Positions 1-8,194 of a stretch of 64,000 bases of DNA are shown piece by piece. The stretch is taken from positions 1 through 64,000 of the forward strand of contig NZ_MUHH01000022.1 of assembly GCF_002217475.1 (NCBI RefSeq), read 5' to 3'. The first letter of the stretch is position 1. Each line of letters starts with the position of its first letter. This stretch comes from Flavobacterium tructae. Its GTDB lineage: Bacteria > Bacteroidota > Bacteroidia > Flavobacteriales > Flavobacteriaceae. Both the position numbers and the translations under genes were made by a program. Below the pieces are notes generated by a model. It saw only the letters and a list, made by a program, of their open reading frames with translations, did no database searches and had not been told where the DNA came from.

Positions 1-1119
1 CCCTTTAAAACGATAGATAGCAATAGTAAGGTATTGATTTATGGTGAAAATCCTTTGGGTTATCAACGTGAGCCTGAACCAAATCATTACAATAAAATAA
101 AAAAATACATCCTTGAAACTAAAAATTTCATACTCCCGACATCTATTGTTTTGGCAGTTGATGAAAACGAAATCAAAAAAGTATTAAATCGAGAATTAAA
201 TATTTTAGAATTTAATGATTCAAAAAAGGGAATTGAACATAAAATATTAAGAATAGTTGATGGTCAGCATAGAATAATTGCTATGCGAGAAGCAATAAAA
301 TCTAAACCTGAATTAGAAAATTTTTTGTTTAACGTTATAATTTTGATAGTCAAACCAGAATCTAGATCTGTAGAAATGGAGATTTTTTATGACATAAATT
401 CTAAGGGAAAAAGATTAAAAGTTGATTTAATAGAATTAGCTCGATTCAATTATAGAATTATTGAAAAAAGATTAAATGAAAGAGAATTAAATGAGCATAT
501 TGCAATTCAGACAGCGTATTTTTTAAATGAAAAAATAGAGCAAAGTGTATGGAGTAATGCAATTAAATTTGGAATTCATGACGAGCAAACTATAGGTATA
601 ATTGGAGTAAATGCATTTCGAGAATCAATTTTTGGTGTAGTCGATGCATATATAAAAATCAACGATAATAGTAGGTATTTAGATTTAAAAGGGGAGGATT
701 TAATTTTATATTCAAAGGAAGCAGCATTAAACATAGCTGATTTTTTGCATATAGTATGGAATGATATAGTTAAAAAGAAATGGGAATACTGCTTTAAAGA
801 GTCCGAAGTAGTTTACGATCTGTTTTTTGAACCGAAAAATATATATTATAGTAATAAACACTATATTCAAAGAACAATGGGAGCAAAATCAATTAACAAT
901 ATTGTGAGCAACATTGTTAATGGTAAAACTTCTGATAATGCACGAGGTTTAAATGATAAATCACTTAAAATTATTAAGAATTATATTTCTGAAAGTTATA
1001 TAAATCAAGATGACTGGTTAGTAGGTGGGACTTTCAGTGGTTATAGCTCTGAATCAGGTTTTAAAAAAGTAATACAATTTATTCTGAATATTAATAAGCC
1101 TCAACGTTCATTCCTATAA
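1..1119 (+). CDS. DGQHR-domain protein (DndB-like), 5'-truncated by window edge
   Basis: The reading frame is open from the first base of the window, so the true start lies upstream; the first in-frame start-like codon is a TTG at 34. The protein carries the signature DGQHR at about codon 87 (bases 259-273), followed by a region with FYDINSKGKRLKVDLIELAR. This pattern is typical of DGQHR/DndB-type proteins, found with DNA phosphorothioation loci and on mobile islands; DndB represses the dnd genes. No catalytic residues are visible to me and no dnd genes are in view, so a role in DNA modification is inference. The gene ends one base before the convergent integrase stop codon. The region is very AT-rich, which fits island DNA. 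The family call is firm; the function is not. Confidence 0.75.
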   Translation, partial: PFKTIDSNSKVLIYGENPLGYQREPEPNHYNKIKKYILETKNFILPTSIVLAVDENEIKKVLNRELNILEFNDSKKGIEHKILRIVDGQHRIIAMREAIKSKPELENFLFNVIILIVKPESRSVEMEIFYDINSKGKRLKVDLIELARFNYRIIEKRLNERELNEHIAIQTAYFLNEKIEQSVWSNAIKFGIHDEQTIGIIGVNAFRESIFGVVDAYIKINDNSRYLDLKGEDLILYSKEAALNIADFLHIVWNDIVKKKWEYCFKESEVVYDLFFEPKNIYYSNKHYIQRTMGAKSINNIVSNIVNGKTSDNARGLNDKSLKIIKNYISESYINQDDWLVGGTFSGYSSESGFKKVIQFILNINKPQRSFL

Positions 1120-2340
1120 TCAAAAATCAGTTAAAAATCCTGCATTTTTTTGACGCTCATCTTTTTCAAAACTAGCAAGATAGCTTTCAGTTGTTTTTAA
1201 ATCATTATGCCCCAAACTTTCACTAATGAACGCAATATTAGTTCCTGCTCGTTTTAATACTGTAGCAAAGGTATGGCGAGCTGTGTAAGTAGTAATGTCG
1301 CCTAATCCTAAGTGATTGCCAATTTTCTTCATTCTAGTGTTAATTTTTTTTGTCAAATCCTTGGTAATCTTTTTTACACTTTCAGGATCTTCTTTTCCTT
1401 TTAAATAAGGAAAAATAAAATTTTCAGGTTTGTAAGTGTTGCCCCATCGTTTTATAATGTCTTCAATTTCATTTGATAATGTTGCGCGAATTTCTTTTCT
1501 GGTTTTAGTTGTTCTTTCTGTTTTTTGACGAATAAAACAAATTTCACCATCTTTAATATTTTTAAATTTCAATTTAATAACATCTGCAACATTGATTCCA
1601 TTGCATAAATAAATAAAAAACCATAAATCCTTATATTTTTCTGTGGTTTCATTGCCATCGCTGAATCTGATAACTTTCCCAAGCTGTTCTAATGTCAAGG
1701 CTTTTTTATTTCCTTCACTTGTCGGGATTTCATATTTGCCTTTGCCGAAAGGATATTGGGTGTCTTTTATTATTCCAGCTTTTTTGGCTTCATTCATTAT
1801 AGTTCTGATTTCTCTCATATGAAACCCTACCGTTGAATGTTTTTTATCAATTAACATGTGCTTTTCGTATCTCTTAAGCCAATCAATAGATATTGCCTCG
1901 AACGATAAATTTTTACCTCCGAAACGTTCTATGTTACTTAAAACATTTTTACAAATTTCCATTGTACCGATTCTTTCATCTCTTTTTAAGTTTTCAATTT
2001 TAGCTAAAAGTGAATTATTAACAGTTGATCCATTTGCTTTGCTTAGTCTTAAATTCAAAGCATCAAATGAAAATTCTCCCTTTTCAGCTAGGTTTTCAAC
2101 ATTTGCTTTGACGAGCGAAAAACTATTTTCTATACTTTCTCGGGTTTCTTTAAGTAATCTATTTTTACTTTGGGGTAAAAGATTCCATTCTTCGATGGTT
2201 AAATCTTTACCAGTTGAATAATGTTTCCTAATTCTTTTGTAAGTGACGCGTATCTTAATTGGGTAAGAACCTTTTTTGTTTTGTTTTCTTTTATCAAGTA
2301 TAGATGCAACGGTTATGCCGTCTTTTGAGTAGCTAAACAT
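1120..2340 (-). CDS. tyrosine recombinase / integrase of a genomic island
   Basis: A 406-residue site-specific integrase of the Bacteroidota type. The N-terminal arm-binding domain (about 1-90) is followed by a SAM-like core-binding domain (about 110-205) and a catalytic domain (about 215-400). Visible catalytic residues are R355 and H356 in TARHTFAT, H378 in LGHNDLKTTESY and the nucleophile Y387. The usual first arginine is not present where expected: the motif reads NGINVADVIKLK, as in some Bacteroidota integrases. The start codon is about 170 bp from a tRNA-Met 3' fragment, so this enzyme probably catalysed integration of the element to its left at that tRNA. It is tail-to-tail with the DGQHR gene with no gap. 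Confidence 0.93.
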   Translation of the reverse strand: MFSYSKDGITVASILDKRKQNKKGSYPIKIRVTYKRIRKHYSTGKDLTIEEWNLLPQSKNRLLKETRESIENSFSLVKANVENLAEKGEFSFDALNLRLSKANGSTVNNSLLAKIENLKRDERIGTMEICKNVLSNIERFGGKNLSFEAISIDWLKRYEKHMLIDKKHSTVGFHMREIRTIMNEAKKAGIIKDTQYPFGKGKYEIPTSEGNKKALTLEQLGKVIRFSDGNETTEKYKDLWFFIYLCNGINVADVIKLKFKNIKDGEICFIRQKTERTTKTRKEIRATLSNEIEDIIKRWGNTYKPENFIFPYLKGKEDPESVKKITKDLTKKINTRMKKIGNHLGLGDITTYTARHTFATVLKRAGTNIAFISESLGHNDLKTTESYLASFEKDERQKNAGFLTDF

Positions 2341-2513
2341 ATTTGGTATTTATTTTTTGTGTGTTGCGGAACACACATATTGCACACAAAAATAGCAGAA
2401 AAATGAAAATATAAGTAGAAAAATGAAAAGCATTTTAGTATATTCGTCTTGATATACAATACTTTGGTAGGCCTTTGAAAATAAAGGAAAATGAAAGAAA
2501 ATAGATGAGTTAC

Positions 2514-2557
2514 GACTCATAATCAGGTGGTCCCTGGTTCGAGCCCAGGTGGGACCA
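2514..2557 (+). other. tRNA-Met 3' fragment, island attachment site
   Basis: This 44-bp block reads as the 3' part of a tRNA. It holds an anticodon loop CTCATAA with CAT, the 3' half of the anticodon stem (TCAGG), a perfect T arm (CCTGG / TTCGAGC / CCAGG), the acceptor 3' strand TGGGACC and the discriminator A. No 5' half exists upstream: the bases before GACTCAT do not pair with TCAGG. A 3' tRNA fragment next to an integrase is the classic mark of integration into a tRNA gene; the intact tRNA should lie at the other, left end of the island outside the window. The CAT anticodon could also belong to tRNA-Ile2 before modification. Confidence 0.85.
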
Positions 2558-2568
2558 CAGAAATTCAA

Positions 2569-2596
2569 GCCTTTACAGCAATGTAAAGGCTTTTTT
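2569..2596 (+). terminator. rho-independent terminator of the tRNA locus
   Basis: A perfect 9-bp stem (GCCTTTACA / TGTAAAGGC) with a GCAA loop and a run of six T. It lies 11 bp after the tRNA fragment and is probably the terminator of the original tRNA gene, left on this side of the island. Confidence 0.85.
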
Positions 2597-2626
2597 GTTT
2601 TATCAATTAATTAGGATCAATATTAC

Positions 2627-2659
2627 AAACCGGACAGGTTTTTAAAACCGGTCCGGTTT
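2627..2659. repeat. palindromic intergenic element (AAACCGGAC arms)
   Basis: Inverted arms AAACCGGAC and GTCCGGTTT with a 15-bp inner part that can itself pair (AGGTTTT / AAAACCG, imperfect). It resembles the AAACCCGACAGGTTT hairpins at 27021 and 55186 and may act as a weak terminator between the tRNA terminator and the end of the receptor gene. Confidence 0.6.
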
Positions 2660-2764
2660 ATTTGTTTATAAGGAGAGAAAATGTATTGGTTCATTTCAAG
2701 GGCTGCTATCAAAAAAAGAGATTGTAGATTTTATTTATGCCTTGTTTTTTAAAGATTCCGGAAA

Positions 2765-5260
2765 TTAGTTTAATTTTTCTTTACCCGTTCCAAAAGTATA
2801 AGTATATCCAACGTAAGGAAAATATTTAAACATTCTGGCCTGTTCGACATTAAAGGTGCTATTACTTAAACTTGTTTCAATGATAAAAGGTGGAGATTGT
2901 CCTACGAGATTGTTAACTCCAAAATATAATCTGGATTGGTTGCCGGATTTCGTTTTTTTTGTTTTTGAAACGCCAATATCGACATTGTAATTTCTCGGTA
3001 AACGGTAGTTATTAGGTCTTGATATTTCATTGCTTTGGTTGGGATCTACTGGGTACGAGTCTTTTTTGTCATTATAGGAAAAAGAGTCTGGTGCCGAGAT
3101 TAAAACACCGGAACTATAATTGAACATAGTGGATAGGACCCAGGATTGATTAATATTCCAGGTAACAGCTCCTTTTATTTGATTGGTTATATCGTTTGGA
3201 GAATTAAATGTCTGACCATTATTTATTGTTGGAAATCGCAATGTCGATTTGCTCAGGGTATACGACGCCTGTACATCAAACTTTTTGAACTGCTTGGAAA
3301 ATTCAAGTTCCAAGCCTCTTGAATTGCCAAACCCGATTAGAGGGGATTGTATTTTGTTCTCATCTGAAACATCATAAAGGGGTGGGTACATTAAAATATT
3401 GGATACTTTTTTTTCATAAAGCTGTAGTCGGATATATCCTTTGTCTAAAGTTTTTTCATAGCCGGCCTCATAGATAAAAGCCTTTTCCGGAGGTAACTGA
3501 TCTGTACTCGGCATGCGCAAATCTGAGGGTAAAGCATAGGTGTTCTGGGCAATTTGATGATAAAATTGCTCCATTATGGCATAGGAGGCAAAGAGGCTAT
3601 TAGAATTGCTGTACTTGTAAACCAAACTGGTACGGGGCTGAAAAGAATTATAAACCTTGTTTTTAGTTAAAAAAGTTGCATAATGTAGACCCGCTTTTAT
3701 TCGAACTTTATCAGACAGCGTTATATCATTGTCCCAATAGGTTTTGAAATGTAGTGACTTTATCAATTGATCACGGTCAATAGTGTTGTTAGAAAAATTG
3801 GTCATATTTATTCGTAAGCCTATAGCACTATTTAGGAATGACGACCAGTGATAATTCAGGTTGTTTTCGATACCTATATCTGTAATACGAAACTTTCTGG
3901 TTCCATCCTCATCTGCATTGGCAAACTGGTTGTTATAGTTACTTAGCATTAGAACCGAATTCTGAAACAGTCTGGGATTATATACCCTGTTCCAGCGCAA
4001 AGAAAGTGTTCTGTTGTTCCAGGTAAGCTGAGGTGCTTCGGACGAAAAGAAATTTACACGAATAAGATCTCCGCCGGTATAGGCACCAAGGTAAAGCCGA
4101 TTGGAGGAATTAATAAAATAGTTAATCTTAAAATAGGCATCATACATCCGATATTTAAAATTAATATCCTGATCAAAAATCGCTTCGGTCAAAGCATCAA
4201 TCCAGCTTCTTCTCGCACTAATCATAAAAGACATCTTGTCTTTTATGATAGGTCCTTCAATCATCGCAGAACCCGTTAGTAAGCCAATATTAGCAGCTCC
4301 ATGGTAGGACTGTATATCGCCATCTTTTGTTTTAACATCTATGACTGACGAAAGTCTTCCTTCGTAACGAGCCGGAAAACCGCCTTTGTAAAAACTTATT
4401 TGTTTGATGGCCTGCGAATCGAAAATAGATAACAAACTCGTAAAATGATTGTAATTGTAAATAGGAACACCATCTAATAAAACCAGATTCTGGTCAGTTG
4501 AGCCTCCTCTTACATTTAAAGAAGTGCCATAGGTGCCCGGTTTTAAGGTAAGAAGTTTTAACGGGTCTGATTGCCCCGTTAGAAAGGGAAGAGCGTTAAC
4601 ATGCTGCGTATCGATTATGCTGGAAATCTCATTTAAAGGTTTTTTGGATGACTTAACTTCAACCGGAGCAAGGGATAGTCCCATTTCAAGATTGAAGTTT
4701 TTTTTAATGGTTTTGTTTACCAGTATCGTATCTGTTTGTGAAGTAAAACCGGTATAACTCGCATTTATGATGTACTTGTTTTCGGGTAATGTTAGCGTAT
4801 AATAGCCATAATCATTACAATTAACAGCAATGTTTGTGTTTAAAACTCGTACGGTAGCATAGGGTAGCGCTTCTTTACTGTCGCCTGCATAAACAAACCC
4901 GCTAATAGTAAATGGGTCAGGAGCTCGTGAAACCGTGTAGATAATTATTTTATTGTCTTTTTCGAGAAATTTTACTGATTCTGTTTCAAAAAGAAGATGT
5001 AGAAGCGTTTTTAATTTATAAGTTCCTTTGTCGATCTTTATCTTTTTGTCAAGATTGAGCTTGTTGTTGCTTAGGGATAAATTTACGCCTTGTGTTATTA
5101 TGGTGGAAATATAAGCTCCGATACTATCATTTTCTATTTGGATAGTGATCTTTTTTTCCAGCAAGCTTGTTTTTTGTGCTTGTAAAGATCCGGCACAAAA
5201 GAAAAGTACAAAATAGAATGAAGTTGTTAACCAGTTATTTATAAAAGAATTACTTTTCAC
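2765..5260 (-). CDS. TonB-dependent outer-membrane receptor with STN and CarboxypepD_reg-like domains
   Basis: An 831-residue outer-membrane transporter. In order: signal peptide (about 1-28), an STN/secretin-like domain (about 35-110) of the kind that contacts an anti-sigma factor, a carboxypeptidase-regulatory-like beta sandwich (about 117-195), a plug (about 205-315, with LNVRGGSTDQNLVLLDG), and a beta barrel to the C-terminus. The STN domain together with the two upstream genes makes this a surface-signalling receptor: substrate binding is signalled to FecR, which releases the ECF sigma factor. No SusD partner is present, which argues against a polysaccharide utilisation locus; the substrate is unknown. 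The start overlaps the end of the FecR gene by 11 bp, implying translational coupling. Confidence 0.9.
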   Translation of the reverse strand: MKSNSFINNWLTTSFYFVLFFCAGSLQAQKTSLLEKKITIQIENDSIGAYISTIITQGVNLSLSNNKLNLDKKIKIDKGTYKLKTLLHLLFETESVKFLEKDNKIIIYTVSRAPDPFTISGFVYAGDSKEALPYATVRVLNTNIAVNCNDYGYYTLTLPENKYIINASYTGFTSQTDTILVNKTIKKNFNLEMGLSLAPVEVKSSKKPLNEISSIIDTQHVNALPFLTGQSDPLKLLTLKPGTYGTSLNVRGGSTDQNLVLLDGVPIYNYNHFTSLLSIFDSQAIKQISFYKGGFPARYEGRLSSVIDVKTKDGDIQSYHGAANIGLLTGSAMIEGPIIKDKMSFMISARRSWIDALTEAIFDQDINFKYRMYDAYFKINYFINSSNRLYLGAYTGGDLIRVNFFSSEAPQLTWNNRTLSLRWNRVYNPRLFQNSVLMLSNYNNQFANADEDGTRKFRITDIGIENNLNYHWSSFLNSAIGLRINMTNFSNNTIDRDQLIKSLHFKTYWDNDITLSDKVRIKAGLHYATFLTKNKVYNSFQPRTSLVYKYSNSNSLFASYAIMEQFYHQIAQNTYALPSDLRMPSTDQLPPEKAFIYEAGYEKTLDKGYIRLQLYEKKVSNILMYPPLYDVSDENKIQSPLIGFGNSRGLELEFSKQFKKFDVQASYTLSKSTLRFPTINNGQTFNSPNDITNQIKGAVTWNINQSWVLSTMFNYSSGVLISAPDSFSYNDKKDSYPVDPNQSNEISRPNNYRLPRNYNVDIGVSKTKKTKSGNQSRLYFGVNNLVGQSPPFIIETSLSNSTFNVEQARMFKYFPYVGYTYTFGTGKEKLN

Positions 5261-6206
5261 AGGATATGTTTTTCACCCAAACAGTATTGCCTTTTTGTGT
5301 ATAACTAAGCCCAAACAATAAACGGAATTCTTCCAATATTTCTTTTATGGATTCGTTCTTGAAATTTGTGGTAACGGTGCAGGAATCAGAGATTTTGCCT
5401 TCTACCTGTATTTTAATATGATAACAATCTTCAATATCCTGAAAAGCTTTTTGAAGTGGAGTATTTTCGAAAGAAAGAGACTTTGTTTTCCAGGAAAGTA
5501 AGTTTTTGTCGGCTGTGTCACTTTTAATTAATCTGCCGGAAGCGTAATGAACCGCTTGTTTTTTCTCCAAAATGACAGTTTGATTAGTAGGAGTGGCGGT
5601 AACCTTGACTTTTCCTGTAATCACGTCTACTGATTTTTCTTTTTCTGTTGTTGTTACAACAAAGGAGGTTCCTAAAACTTTTACGGATAGAGTACCCGTA
5701 TTTACAGAAAAAGGTCTGCTCTCGTCATGTTTTACTTCAAAAAAAGCTTCTCCATTTAAGCTGACAGTACGATTGTTCCATAGAAATCTTTTATAAGTAA
5801 TACTCGAGTTATCGTTCAGCGTAACTAAAGAACCATCACTCAATTCGATACTTTTTACCTGCCCATCAGCTGTTTGAACGGTTATCTCGGTATTTGCATA
5901 CAAGAAAGCGAACGTACTTATTAAAATGAAAACGGCTGCAACTGCTGTTGCGTAGATGTATTTTTTGTACAACTGAAATACGGTTGTCTTCGTGGAGGAT
6001 AAATTTGGCGCTATGCGGTTCCAGGCATTAGCTGTTTCAAATAACTGAGGAGAATCTAATGGCTGACTTTCTGCAAAAAAAATCTTAAGCGAGAGGTATT
6101 CATCAGGATTGTTTTTTATCCAATTCATTAACACAGCTTCTTCCTCAGGTTTCGTTTCTCCTGAAAAATGCTTTGCTAATAATACATTAATATCTTGGCT
6201 GTCCAT
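5250..6206 (-). CDS. FecR-family anti-sigma factor
   Basis: A 318-residue inner-membrane anti-sigma regulator. A short cytoplasmic N-terminal domain (about 1-80) precedes one membrane segment (about 85-105, ATAVAAVFILISTFAFLY). The periplasmic FecR domain follows (about 110-210, with the typical VTLNDNSSITY and GEAFFEV stretches), and then a C-terminal DUF4974-like domain (about 240-315), which in this family receives the signal from the receptor STN domain. It lies between its sigma factor (2 bp away) and its receptor (11-bp overlap), so the three form one operon. Confidence 0.92.
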   Translation of the reverse strand: MDSQDINVLLAKHFSGETKPEEEAVLMNWIKNNPDEYLSLKIFFAESQPLDSPQLFETANAWNRIAPNLSSTKTTVFQLYKKYIYATAVAAVFILISTFAFLYANTEITVQTADGQVKSIELSDGSLVTLNDNSSITYKRFLWNNRTVSLNGEAFFEVKHDESRPFSVNTGTLSVKVLGTSFVVTTTEKEKSVDVITGKVKVTATPTNQTVILEKKQAVHYASGRLIKSDTADKNLLSWKTKSLSFENTPLQKAFQDIEDCYHIKIQVEGKISDSCTVTTNFKNESIKEILEEFRLLFGLSYTQKGNTVWVKNISCEK

Positions 6207-6208
6207 GG

Positions 6209-6790
6209 TTATACCTCTTTTAAATAAAACACAAATTCTTTTAAAACCCCCACTATATAATAACTAAAATACCATATTTTAAAGAAAATAATTAAGTTGG
6301 GATGCTGTTTAACAAACTCCCGTATATGTTTGATGGCTTTGCCCATCTGATTTTCTACTGTTTTTATTGATATTCCTAATTTCTCTGCAATTTGTTTATA
6401 GCTTAATTTTTCAAGACGACTTAGTTTGAAAATTTCAAGACATTTTGGAGAAATTCCTTTAAATGCATCTTCTATAAGCTGGTTAGCATCTGTTAAGGGC
6501 TTCGTTTCGGGGATTTCTTCGGCAATATCGGCAGACATTTCGTCAACGTCAAACATATAGATTTTTTTTCTCAGAATGGATATACACCGATTCTTAACTG
6601 CTATATAGAGGTAATATTTAAGGCTCTTTTCAGAAAGTAAATCCTTGCGGGTTTCCCATATTTTAATCATCAGTTCCTGCACTACATCTTCACTTTCATC
6701 CCTATCCTGAAGATACTTATAGGCATGATTACATAAGGGCTGATAAAGCTCGTTGAACAATTGTTTAAAATGCTTCAGATCCTCATTCAT
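6209..6790 (-). CDS. ECF RNA polymerase sigma factor (FecI/RpoE-like)
   Basis: A 193-residue extracytoplasmic-function sigma factor. Region 2 lies at about 10-85, with EDVVQELMIKIWE and the conserved YLYIAVKNRC stretch; region 4 lies at about 105-160, with the helix-turn-helix SYKQIAEKLGISIKTVENQM. It is the first gene of the operon with FecR and the TonB receptor and probably drives transcription of its own operon. The last 30 residues are unusually hydrophobic (LIIFFKIWYFSYYIVGVL), which is not part of the sigma fold and could bring the protein to the membrane or reflect an altered stop. Confidence 0.92.
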   Translation of the reverse strand: MNEDLKHFKQLFNELYQPLCNHAYKYLQDRDESEDVVQELMIKIWETRKDLLSEKSLKYYLYIAVKNRCISILRKKIYMFDVDEMSADIAEEIPETKPLTDANQLIEDAFKGISPKCLEIFKLSRLEKLSYKQIAEKLGISIKTVENQMGKAIKHIREFVKQHPNLIIFFKIWYFSYYIVGVLKEFVFYLKEV

Positions 6791-6916
6791 ATCATAAAAA
6801 GTAGGGAAATTTTAAAATTTTATTGCAGCGTAATAGGGGTATTTTATTTTTTGACGTATTAGTAATAGGGCAATAAAGAGTTCTTGCCACGAATTTAATT
6901 AAAATTATTAAAACAG

Positions 6917-7489
6917 ATGAAAAAGTCAATTATTGTAAGCGCAATTTTTTTAACATTCAGTACACTTGTAGTAAACGCACAAGAAAGGGGTAAACATGAG
7001 ATTAATCTAACCTATAGTGACGGTGCAACAATGGTTTTTGTAAATGGTTTTGCAGATGTATTTGTTTCCGCACTTACGTTGCAAAAAGAAGGAAGTAAGA
7101 TTACCTCTTTTGGGAATTTGGGTTTAGGTTATCGAAATCAAATCAGTGAACGAATAAGAGTAGGAGCTGATATTGCTTTTCAGCAGGTACAAGCCAAGAA
7201 AAACGACAATAAGAGGACCGATCTCTATTTTATGGTCATGCCAACGTTATCCTTTAGTTACATAAAAACAGAGTGGTTAGATTTTTATGGTTCAGCTGCT
7301 GCAGGTGTTATTCTGGATAAATATACAGAAACAGAACCTAACAAGCCAGCCGTTAAAGACAATACTATAGATTTTGCTTTTCAGGTTAATCCGGCGGGCC
7401 TTCGTATAGGTAAAAAACTTGGCGGATTTGTGGAAGCAGGATTTGGACATAGAGGAATTATCAGTGCAGGGCTAAACTATAGATTTTAA
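6917..7489 (+). CDS. secreted outer-membrane beta-barrel-like protein, unknown role
   Basis: 190 residues with a signal peptide (about 1-21, ending VVNAQ). The rest is a series of alternating amphipathic strands (for example FGNLGLGYRNQISERIRVGAD), and the protein ends in the aromatic residue F, typical of small outer-membrane beta barrels recognised by the BAM machinery. It is transcribed divergently from the sigma-factor operon across a 126-bp gap, so it could be a target of that sigma factor, but I see no shared promoter element. No enzymatic motif is visible. Confidence 0.65.
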   Translation: MKKSIIVSAIFLTFSTLVVNAQERGKHEINLTYSDGATMVFVNGFADVFVSALTLQKEGSKITSFGNLGLGYRNQISERIRVGADIAFQQVQAKKNDNKRTDLYFMVMPTLSFSYIKTEWLDFYGSAAAGVILDKYTETEPNKPAVKDNTIDFAFQVNPAGLRIGKKLGGFVEAGFGHRGIISAGLNYRF

Positions 7490-7532
7490 ACGGTAGTTTA
7501 CTAGAAAAAACAAATTGCCATAACCTATTCAT

Positions 7533-7566
7533 AAATGGCTAAGTATTAAAAAGGACTTAGCCATTT
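7533..7566. terminator. bidirectional terminator hairpin
   Basis: A perfect 12-bp stem (AAATGGCTAAGT / ACTTAGCCATTT) with a 10-nt loop, placed between the convergent genes ending at 7489 and 7712. No long T-run follows on either strand, so efficiency is uncertain. Confidence 0.65.
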
Positions 7567-7625
7567 ACTTTTACAAAAAGATAGTTATGTATGCATTCGT
7601 GTAAAATGTTCTTTTTGATTAGTGG
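7560..7625 (-). pseudogene. remnant of an HExxH-type metallopeptidase-like gene
   Basis: On the minus strand a 22-codon open stretch between two stops reads ...NILHECIHNYLFVK.... This matches residues around 458-469 (TILHECIHAYLFIK) of the lipoprotein encoded at 8195-9967, at DNA level as well (about 40 bp with only a few changes, compare 8560-8601). The rest of the parental gene is not recognisable, so this is a decayed fragment of a second copy. The left end runs into the terminator hairpin at 7533-7566. Confidence 0.7.
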
Positions 7626-7711
7626 TTATGTTAAAAGGGAAGAGATTATTAATTATGATACTTAACTCTTGAACTAAAGATTGTTCTGTATATATCTATT
7701 TAAAACTTTAC

Positions 7712-8182
7712 TTATTCAATAGCATCACATGAAAATGATGGAGTTGTCTCATATAAAATCAATTTCCCTTTTTTTCTTTCATTAAAATCAATAATATAAA
7801 CTACTTTATTATAAAATATTTCTCTTAAGGTACACACGTCATGATTTTTGAAAAAATCAATTCCCACTATTTGTTTTTTATGTTTTTTTAAAAAGAGTTT
7901 GTTTTCAGTTCGTACATCTGATTTTGTTTTTTTGTCTCTTTTTTCAGGGCTTGTGTATTCTTGAAAATAGAATCTTATAAATTTTTTTTCATAACTATTT
8001 CCTAAAGTAATCGTATACCACCTTTTTTGAACACCGAAGCTATCAATTGGAAATACGGTTTTAGATTGAAGTTTATTTCTTTTGAAATGAACAAAAATGG
8101 TGTCCTGAGAGTCTAAATTCAAAGTGCTTTGAGAATAGATACTGCATACAAATAATAATAGAAATAAAGGTAAGCTTTTCAT
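7712..8182 (-). CDS. secreted protein of unknown function downstream of the HExxH lipoprotein
   Basis: 156 residues with a clear signal peptide (about 1-17, LLFVCSIYSQ). The mature part is strand-rich and lysine-rich with two cysteines near the C-terminus (TLREIF preceded by C, and SFSCDAIE). I do not recognise the family. It begins 12 bp after the stop of the 590-residue lipoprotein on the same strand, so the two are very probably co-transcribed and functionally linked. A periplasmic partner or inhibitor of the lipoprotein is possible, but nothing in the sequence proves it. Confidence 0.6.
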   Translation of the reverse strand: MKSLPLFLLLFVCSIYSQSTLNLDSQDTIFVHFKRNKLQSKTVFPIDSFGVQKRWYTITLGNSYEKKFIRFYFQEYTSPEKRDKKTKSDVRTENKLFLKKHKKQIVGIDFFKNHDVCTLREIFYNKVVYIIDFNERKKGKLILYETTPSFSCDAIE

Positions 8183-8194
8183 GTTTTTTGTTTT

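Noticed and set aside
2350..2568. A 72-codon minus-strand frame (GPTWARTRDHLIM...)
   Set aside because: It translates the tRNA-Met fragment antisense, a well-known false reading over tRNAs, and the rest is low complexity.
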